Source: an uncultured Collinsella sp.
GTDB taxonomy: Bacteria > Actinomycetota > Coriobacteriia > Coriobacteriales > Coriobacteriaceae
Reading direction: 5' to 3'
NCBI GenBank assembly: GCA_902495945.1
Contig: CABUZD010000059.1
Location: 1 to 10,036, forward strand
Length of the DNA stretch: 10,036 nt
In this document: positions 5,641 to 10,036 of the stretch, one piece after another
Layout: the number at the start of each line of letters is the position of its first letter
Position numbering within the stretch: the first letter of the stretch is position 1
Notes under the pieces: model-generated
What the model saw: the letters and a program-made list of their open reading frames with translations, nothing else
Databases searched by the model: none
What the model was told of the DNA's origin: nothing
Made by a program: the position numbers and the translations under genes

Positions 5641-7869
5641 CTAAGCCTCCGGCACCTCACCGGTCGCAAGAATCTGCTCGAGCGCATCCTCATCCAGCAC
5701 GGGTACGCCCAGCTGCTCGGCCTTGGTGAGCTTGGAGCCCGCTTTGGGGCCGGCGACCAGATAGCTCGTCTTCTTTGAAACACTACCCGAAACCTTGGCG
5801 CCGAGCACCTTGAGCGCGGCGCCCGCCTCGTCGCGCGTGCGGTTTACGAGCGTACCGGTGAGCACGAAGGTCAGACCCGCAAGCGGCTGTTCGTCGGCGA
5901 GCTCGCCTGCCACGCCAGCGTCGGCTGCGGCTTGCGCATGCGCGGCGCCCAGGTCGACCTCGAGCGAAAGGCCCGCCTGGCGCAGACGCTCCAGCACAGC
6001 AAGGTTTTCGGGCACGGCCAGGAACTGCTTAACGCTCGCCGCAATCTTGGGGCCGATGCCCTCGCACTCGGCGATGTCCTCTTCGCTCGCCAAGATAAGC
6101 TTGTCAATCGACAGGAATCGCTCGGCGATGACCTCGCCCACGCTCTTGCCCACGTGGCGGATGCCCAGAGCAAACAGCACGCGACCGAGCGGCTGGCTCT
6201 TGGACTTGTTGAGCTCGGCGATGATCTTTTCGGCCGTCTTGAGGCCCACCGGAATGGGATCGCCCTTCTTGACGCCCTTTTTGTTGTTGGAGCTGGCGTA
6301 CACGCGCCCCGTGTCCAGGCCGGCGATGTCGTCGACCGTGAGCTGGTAGAAGTCCGCGACGTCGTGAATCAGGCCGGCGGCGATCATCTTGTCGACAATC
6401 TCGTCGCCTAGGCCATCAACGTCCATGCAGCCGCGGCTCACCCAGTGGAGCAGGCGCTCCTTGAGCTGTGCGGGACAATCGATGGAGACGCAGCGGTAGG
6501 CGACCTCGCCGTCCTCGTGGACCACGGGGCTGCCGCACACGGGGCAGACCTCGGGCATGTGCCAGTCGACCGAATCGGCCGGGCGCTTATCGAGCACCGG
6601 GCCCACGACCTCGGGGATCACGTCACCCGCCTTGTGCACGATGATGGTGTCGCCCTCGCGCACGTTTTTGCGGCGAATCTCGTCGATGTTGTGCAGCGTG
6701 GCGCGCGCGATGGTGGAGCCGGCAACCGTCACCGGGTCGAACTCGGCGACTGGCGTGAGCACGCCGGTGCGGCCCACCTGGATGCGAATTTCGCGCAGGA
6801 CGGTCTGCTTTTCCTCGGGCGGGAACTTAAAGGCAATGGCCCAGCGCGGCGCGCGGGCGGTAAAGCCCAGGTCGAGCTGCTGCTGGAAGCTGTCGACCTT
6901 TACGACCACGCCGTCGATGTCGTAATCCAAGTCGCCGCGGTGCTCGAGCGCCTGGGCACAGAACTCGTGAACCTCGGCCGGCGTGGCGCAGCGTGCCACG
7001 TTGGGGTTGACGCTAAAGCCGGCGCTGCGCAGCCAATCGAGGAACTCGCGCTGGCTGTGGACGTGCAGCGGGTCGGTATCGGCGATGGCGTAGACAAAGG
7101 TGGCCAGGTCGCGGCGCGCCGTGACCTTGGGATCCTTCTGACGTAGGCTGCCGGCGGCAGCGTTGCGCGGGTTGGCAAAGGGGTCGCGGCCCTCGGCATC
7201 GGCCTCTTCATTCAGACGAACAAAGCTGCCCTTGGGCATATAGACCTCGCCGCGTACTTCGATGGTGCGCTCGCGGTCGGCGCCCATGTGGGCGAGCGCC
7301 GCCTCGGACAGATGCATGGGCACATCCTTGATGGTGCGCACGTTGAGCGACACGTCCTCGCCCGTGGTGCCGTCGCCGCGCGTGGCCGCGCGTACGAAGG
7401 TGCCGTTTTGGTAGGTTAGCGCCACGCCCAGACCGTCGATCTTAAGCTCGCAGGTATAGGTGACGCTGCCGGCACCGAGCGCATCCTCGGCACGTTGGAG
7501 CCACGCGTCGAGTTCGTCCAGGTCCATGGCATCATCCATGGAATACATGCGTGCCATGTGCGTTACCGGCGTAAACTGCTCGCTCACGTATCCGCCCACA
7601 CGCTGGGTATAGCTGTCGGGCGTCACCAGGTCGGGGTAGGTCGCCTCGATTTCCTGCAGCTCAACGAGCATTTTGTCGAAGGCGGCGTCCGTGATCTCGG
7701 GCGCGTCGAGCATGTAGTAGCGATAGGCGTGGTAATCGAGCTCGTGGCGCAGCTCGGCCGCACGCGCTGCCGCCTGGGCACGGGCATCGGCGGGTGCGGC
7801 GGTGTCCGCGCTCGCGGGCGTTTCGGTATCGATGTCCACACCGTCACCAAACAGGCTCGATTGCTCCAT
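5641..7869 (-). CDS. ligA: NAD+-dependent DNA ligase LigA
   Basis: 742-residue replicative DNA ligase that seals nicks using NAD+. All domains are present in order. Ia region with HELDYHAYRYYMLDAPEITDAAFD (about 42-65). Adenylation domain with the AMP-accepting Lys143 in ELKIDG, TRGDGTTGEDV (163-173), and RNAAAGSLRQKDP (235-247) and VVVKVD motifs. OB fold with GRTGVLTPVAEFDPV (366-380) and HKAGDVIPEV (412-421). Zinc finger C442-C445-C460-C465. Helix-hairpin-helix region with CEGIGPKIA, and a C-terminal BRCT domain from about 660 to the end (LTFVLTGTL, LVAGPKAGSKLTKAEQLG). Slightly longer than the usual ~670 because of an acidic/Ala-rich N-terminal tail of about 30 residues. ATG at 7867-7869 is chosen for the AAGGAG 7 nt upstream. 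The frame continues 15 codons further to 7914, but without a ribosome-binding site that I can support. Confidence 0.97.
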   Translation of the reverse strand: MEQSSLFGDGVDIDTETPASADTAAPADARAQAAARAAELRHELDYHAYRYYMLDAPEITDAAFDKMLVELQEIEATYPDLVTPDSYTQRVGGYVSEQFTPVTHMARMYSMDDAMDLDELDAWLQRAEDALGAGSVTYTCELKIDGLGVALTYQNGTFVRAATRGDGTTGEDVSLNVRTIKDVPMHLSEAALAHMGADRERTIEVRGEVYMPKGSFVRLNEEADAEGRDPFANPRNAAAGSLRQKDPKVTARRDLATFVYAIADTDPLHVHSQREFLDWLRSAGFSVNPNVARCATPAEVHEFCAQALEHRGDLDYDIDGVVVKVDSFQQQLDLGFTARAPRWAIAFKFPPEEKQTVLREIRIQVGRTGVLTPVAEFDPVTVAGSTIARATLHNIDEIRRKNVREGDTIIVHKAGDVIPEVVGPVLDKRPADSVDWHMPEVCPVCGSPVVHEDGEVAYRCVSIDCPAQLKERLLHWVSRGCMDVDGLGDEIVDKMIAAGLIHDVADFYQLTVDDIAGLDTGRVYASSNNKKGVKKGDPIPVGLKTAEKIIAELNKSKSQPLGRVLFALGIRHVGKSVGEVIAERFLSIDKLILASEEDIAECEGIGPKIAASVKQFLAVPENLAVLERLRQAGLSLEVDLGAAHAQAAADAGVAGELADEQPLAGLTFVLTGTLVNRTRDEAGAALKVLGAKVSGSVSKKTSYLVAGPKAGSKLTKAEQLGVPVLDEDALEQILATGEVPEA

Positions 7870-7977
7870 AGCGGCACTCCTTCGCTCGATTTCAAACGGA
7901 TACAAGAGTACCACCGGTCACGATGGGGCCGAATAGCGGTCTCAAACCGCACCGAATCGGCAGCCGCCAGACCGGGG

Positions 7978-8181
7978 TGGACAGTTAGTTCAGATACGTA
8001 TAAATCCTAGAGCTGGATCAGGCACGAACACCCCTGTTTCAACTAATTTGGGTCCCCTGAGACCATGTAAACGTCCCGCTCTCCCTCCCAAACACCCATT
8101 CGAGCCCCATCCCAATCATAAAATTGCTCAAAACGCATGCTGAACCACCTCGGGTTTATACGTATCTGAACTAACTGTCCA
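7978..8181. mobile_element. MITE-like element with 30-bp terminal inverted repeats
   Basis: Ends at 7978-8007 (begins TGGACAGTTAGTTCAGATAC) and 8152-8181 are reverse complements over 30 bp with one mismatch (8005/8154). The element is 204 bp long and starts TG and ends CA. The 144-bp interior shows no credible ORF. The arms contain the small palindrome ATACGTAT. I see no target-site duplication longer than the GG on both sides. The size, long inverted ends and lack of coding capacity fit a miniature inverted-repeat transposable element mobilised by a transposase elsewhere. A structural RNA or a long-stem regulatory element is the alternative. The parent family is not recognised. Confidence 0.65.
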
Positions 8182-8204
8182 GGCTCACCCAGAATCGAGC
8201 AACT

Positions 8205-8294
8205 TCGTATGCTCCTTTATGTAACTCAATTCATCACAGTTAATATTTTATATTGTGTTTGCAATATATTTTGGTATTATCAACGTGAGGTGAT
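8205..8294 (+). promoter_or_regulatory. AT-rich promoter region and strong RBS of the 133-aa membrane-anchored protein
   Basis: An AT-rich patch contains TGG-TATTAT (8272-8280), an extended -10, with a weak TTGTGT 16 bp upstream (8253-8258). Further TA-rich hexamers upstream (TAATATTTTATATT) could serve as other -10 boxes. The Shine-Dalgarno GAGGTGAT (8287-8294), a long match to the 16S 3' end, fixes the ATG at 8299. Which -10 is used cannot be decided by eye. Confidence 0.45.
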
Positions 8295-8298
8295 TGAA

Positions 8299-8700
8299 AT
8301 GAAGAATCAGTCCAAACGTTTCCTAACCATCCTCGTCCCCCTTGTCCTTATAGCAGCCGCTTTGCTCGGCTTTTTCTGGAAGGACATTCCCTTTTCGAAG
8401 GGACTTTCCTTGCGGGGCGAAGTCGTTGCTGTGTATCACCCTTCCGCCAGCGGGGCGAGCGAAGGTCGCTTCGTTATCGCAAGCGAGCAATTCCAATCCG
8501 CACCGCTGCACCTCAACTTCAAAATCGATTCAACCATCCCCATTAAGGATCAGGATGGTAAGAAGGCAGAAGTCGGAGCCATCAAAGAAGGCGTCTACGT
8601 TGACGTAACCTGCACCGTCAACACCAGCAGCGATACCGATCCCACAAAGCTGCCCGCCCTCATAACGCCAACAGCCATCATGATTACGCAAAAGGAATAG
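8299..8700 (+). CDS. Small membrane-anchored hypothetical protein, OB-like extracytoplasmic domain
   Basis: 133 residues. A basic N-terminus (MKNQSKR) is followed by one hydrophobic helix (about 9-27, LTILVPLVLIAAALLGFFW). There is no lipobox Cys and no clear cleavage site, so it is probably a signal anchor with the rest outside the membrane. The exported part alternates strands: GEVVAVYHP (40-48), GRFVIASEQ (56-64), LHLNFKIDSTIPIKDQDGK (70-88), IKEGVYVDVTCTV (95-107), and a final PALITPTAIMITQ (119-131). The pattern of a strand with T-x-I, a turn, then EGxxVxVxCxV and an alanine/proline-containing last strand resembles small OB-like exported domains such as DUF3221. This is a resemblance only. 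ATG 8299 is chosen for the GAGGTGAT upstream; the frame opens earlier, at 8209, inside the promoter. It is likely co-transcribed with the secreted protein 51 bp downstream. Confidence 0.75.
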   Translation: MKNQSKRFLTILVPLVLIAAALLGFFWKDIPFSKGLSLRGEVVAVYHPSASGASEGRFVIASEQFQSAPLHLNFKIDSTIPIKDQDGKKAEVGAIKEGVYVDVTCTVNTSSDTDPTKLPALITPTAIMITQKE

Positions 8701-8710
8701 CTCGATGTCA

Positions 8711-8731
8711 GAAAGGAGTTTAAAAAAAAAT
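8711..8731 (+). promoter_or_regulatory. Orphan Shine-Dalgarno followed by an A9 tract
   Basis: GAAAGGAG (8711-8718) is a strong Shine-Dalgarno-like site, but no start codon follows at a usable distance. Instead there is TTT followed by nine A (8722-8730). The real RBS of the secreted protein is a second, weaker site at 8744-8748. It may be a ribosome standby site or the remnant of a shifted start. Confidence 0.3.
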
Positions 8732-8754
8732 CACCAGATAGTTAGGAGCCAATG

Positions 8755-9123
8755 ATGAAAAAGGTTGCTTATCTACTCGCCGTCTGCCTTGTTGGGTTAT
8801 CGTGCATGACCGCGCAGCCCGCCTTCGCAGCAGAAACCCATTCCTCTATCATTTCGCCAGTTGCCGAAAGTCGTTCAATCTACACCGCCGAAACCACCCT
8901 CGCCTATTCGAACGGCGTCAGGCTCCATGTTACTTACACCGTTAACGATACCTATGGAACGATAACGGGCATCAAATCCATAAAGAACTGGACCTCCAAT
9001 TCTCGAGTTAGCAACATCAGCTGGACTCATAGATACGGACTCAGCAACGGAAGCGTCGTCGTAACTGTTACTTACTATTACAACGGCAGTTGGCATTCTG
9101 AAGCAAGAACCATCTATGCTTAG
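8755..9123 (+). CDS. Small secreted beta-rich protein of unknown function
   Basis: 122 residues from the second of two tandem ATGs (8752 and 8755). The second is preferred because AGGAG (8744-8748) is then 6 nt away rather than 3. A clear Sec signal peptide follows (KKVAYLLAVCLVGLSCMTAQPAFA, cleavage probably AFA/AE near residue 26), giving a mature chain of about 96 residues. The mature part has no cysteine and is rich in Thr, Ser, Tyr and Val with alternating strands: VRLHVTYTVND, GTITGIKSIKNW, VSNISWTHRYG, GSVVVTVTYYYNGSWHSEARTIYA. That suggests a single beta-sandwich or Ig-like domain. No family is recognised. It is followed 8 bp after its stop by a strong terminator, so it is the last gene of a two-gene unit with the membrane-anchored protein. 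Cell-surface, adhesion and bacteriocin-like roles are all possible but unsupported. Confidence 0.75.
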   Translation: MKKVAYLLAVCLVGLSCMTAQPAFAAETHSSIISPVAESRSIYTAETTLAYSNGVRLHVTYTVNDTYGTITGIKSIKNWTSNSRVSNISWTHRYGLSNGSVVVTVTYYYNGSWHSEARTIYA

Positions 9124-9131
9124 GATTTTTT

Positions 9132-9157
9132 GGCTGCGGCATTGCCGCAGCCTTTTT
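9132..9157 (+). terminator. Intrinsic terminator after the secreted-protein gene
   Basis: A perfect 9-bp GC-rich stem (GGCTGCGGC, 9132-9140, with GCCGCAGCC, 9144-9152) with a 3-nt loop is followed directly by five T. It begins 8 bp after the stop of the secreted protein and ends only 10 bp before the ATG of the DUF2975-type gene. Confidence 0.92.
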
Positions 9158-9167
9158 GGGGTTAATT

Positions 9168-9689
9168 ATGGAAAGCTCAGATAAACGATGCCGTTTTAGC
9201 AGTGTGATGTTGCTCGCCACTTTGTCTGTCGCAGCAATCATGGCGGCCTTCTCAGCGTTCAGCGTTGCCAACGAGGCGCGGGAGGTGCTCTTTGCACCCA
9301 CTCCCTTCTATATTAACGGTGAGTCCATTCCGAGCGCCGTCCTTACCGCGCTCGCCATCCGCGACGTTCTGGCCCTGGCGCTTTCAATCGCATGCCTGAT
9401 TGTCTACTTGAACTTCTGCCTTGACGTCGTCAGCACTCAGTCGATATTCACGCGAAAACAATGCCGGCGTTTTCTGGTTGTTGGGCTTCTGCTGCTCATT
9501 TCTTCAATTGTCTCGATTACCTTCGATAACCTATGTGCCGTCCAGCTCCCCAACGACGTCAGTATTACCGCAATTGGTATCTTTGGTTTTAACGCTTGGA
9601 CACTGGTTCTCGCTTTGTTTGCGCTATCTCTTTCGGCTATCTTTGAGTACGGGCGACTCTTGCAGTCGGACGTTGACGCCATTATTTAG
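9168..9689 (+). CDS. DUF2975-type four-helix membrane protein
   Basis: 173 residues with four predicted membrane helices (about 12-33, 57-82, 101-119, 133-159) and short loops. The loop motif SIFTRKQCRRFLVVG (92-106) before helix 3 and the tail IFEYGRLLQSDVDAII (158-173) are typical of the DUF2975 family. Members of that family are commonly encoded beside a YozG-like HTH protein, as here. The molecular role of the family is not established; a membrane partner that modulates the adjacent regulator is the usual guess. ATG 9168 is the first good start; GGGG (9158-9161) is a poor Shine-Dalgarno. TTG at 9156 in the terminator T-run is an unlikely start. There is almost no room for its own promoter after the terminator, so transcription must come from read-through or from inside the upstream gene. 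Confidence 0.85.
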   Translation: MESSDKRCRFSSVMLLATLSVAAIMAAFSAFSVANEAREVLFAPTPFYINGESIPSAVLTALAIRDVLALALSIACLIVYLNFCLDVVSTQSIFTRKQCRRFLVVGLLLLISSIVSITFDNLCAVQLPNDVSITAIGIFGFNAWTLVLALFALSLSAIFEYGRLLQSDVDAII

Positions 9690-9701
9690 AAGGAGGGCAG
9701 C

Positions 9702-9953
9702 ATGCCAATCGTCATGAGACTCGATCGCGTCATGGCGGATCGCAAAATGTCCTCTCAAGAACTTGCCGACATTATCGGCATCTCGCCCGTTAACGTTTCG
9801 CGCATTAAAACGGGGCGGCTCAAGGGCATTCGCTTTTCGACGTTGACCGCGATGTGCGAGGCACTTCACTGCAAACCTGGCGACATCATCGACTGGATGT
9901 CGGACGAAGAGTACATCGAGGCATTTGGAAGCCTTCCCAGCGACGAAGACTAA
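9702..9953 (+). CDS. YozG-like Cro/C1-family HTH regulator
   Basis: 83-residue cytoplasmic DNA-binding protein made of one XRE-type HTH. RLDRVMADRKMSSQELADII (6-25) leads into the recognition region GISPVNVSRIKTGRLKGIRF (26-45), then STLTAMCEALHCKPGDIIDW (46-65). The KTGRxKGIRFSTL and CKPGDI signatures are those of the small regulators paired with DUF2975 membrane proteins. AAGGAGG (9690-9696) lies 5 nt before the ATG and 12 bp separate it from the DUF2975 stop, so the two are translated from one message. The tail (66-83) is acidic. It probably represses its own operon or the neighbouring small-protein genes (inference). Confidence 0.93.
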   Translation: MPIVMRLDRVMADRKMSSQELADIIGISPVNVSRIKTGRLKGIRFSTLTAMCEALHCKPGDIIDWMSDEEYIEAFGSLPSDED

Positions 9954-10017
9954 CCAAAATGATCTGTTTTCCTCCGTCCCCAACGGATCAATATGAAAAG
10001 AGCGGGGTTTGACAACT

Positions 10018-10036
10018 AAAAAGCGCCAACCCCCCA
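10018..10036. terminator. Probable left half of a terminator hairpin cut by the window edge
   Basis: AAAAAGCGCCAACCCCCCA ends the window. Read on the minus strand it is a G-rich arm running into GGCGC-TTTTT, the 3' arm and U-tract of an intrinsic terminator. Its other arm would lie past the edge. It would end a minus-strand gene to the right and perhaps also the HTH operon. This is inference from a half-site. Confidence 0.35.

Larger units (their letters stand above)
7870..8298. other. Intergenic region between divergent ligA and small-protein block
   Basis: 429 bp with no gene. The first ~108 bp (7870-7977) is GC-rich ligA leader; a possible minus-strand extended -10 (TGGTACTCT, about 7904-7912) is weak. 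Next comes the 204-bp MITE-like element (7978-8181). The last part (8205-8290) is strikingly AT-rich and carries the promoter of the next gene. The sharp composition change at the right edge suggests that the small-protein block is acquired DNA. Confidence 0.6.

Noticed and set aside
6445..7146. A 233-codon plus-strand open frame inside ligA
   Set aside because: Shadow of the ligase coding sequence, without motifs or a ribosome-binding site.
8209..8298. A longer start (8209) for the membrane-anchored small protein
   Set aside because: The upstream codons lie in the AT-rich promoter and lack an RBS. GAGGTGAT directly precedes ATG 8299, which also gives a normal basic-then-hydrophobic N-terminus.
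9961..9994. A terminator directly after the HTH gene (TCCGT/ACGGA stem)
   Set aside because: The stem is only 5 bp and is not followed by a T-run. The half-hairpin at the window edge is a better candidate.

Overview
The window looks like chromosomal DNA from a high-GC anaerobic actinobacterium of the Coriobacteriia, most like Collinsella. This is inferred from the GC-rich codon use, the strong Shine-Dalgarno sites and the protein flavour. No rRNA or other taxonomic marker is present, so the assignment is tentative. No tRNA, rRNA, CRISPR array, prophage or autonomous transposase was seen.

Layout, left to right. (1) Positions 1-1738, minus strand: moaA followed by moaC (running off the left edge). 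This pair makes the first molybdenum-cofactor intermediate, cyclic pyranopterin monophosphate. The moaC ribosome-binding site is formed by the codons for MoaA's conserved C-terminal Gly-Gly. (2) Positions 1870-3177: a minus-strand gene for a solitary AbiEi-like/DUF559-like, PD-(D/E)XK-type putative nuclease, bracketed by two palindromes of about 65 bp that differ at only two positions, both in the central loop. This is the most unusual structure in the window. (3) Positions 3261-5621, plus strand: a drug-export module with a MATE-family pump and a BmrR-like MerR regulator (GyrI-like effector domain). The pump is preceded by a promoter with the long-spacer, dyad-centred architecture typical of MerR-controlled promoters. 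The module ends in a strong hairpin that also serves the convergent ligA. (4) Positions 5641-7869, minus strand: ligA, a full-length NAD+-dependent DNA ligase. (5) Positions 7978-8181: a 204-bp gene-free segment with 30-bp terminal inverted repeats (one mismatch), a MITE-like element between ligA and the next block. (6) Positions 8205-9953, plus strand: an accessory-looking block of four small genes with an AT-rich promoter region. They encode a membrane-anchored OB-like protein, a secreted beta-rich protein, a four-helix DUF2975-type membrane protein, and a YozG-like Cro/C1 HTH regulator. A textbook intrinsic terminator separates the first two genes from the last two. The window ends in what looks like half of another terminator.

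The housekeeping parts (moaA/moaC, ligA) are ordinary. The points worth following up are the palindrome-bracketed nuclease gene, the MITE-like element, the MerR-type promoter of the pump, and the small-protein block with a terminator directly in front of an internal gene.
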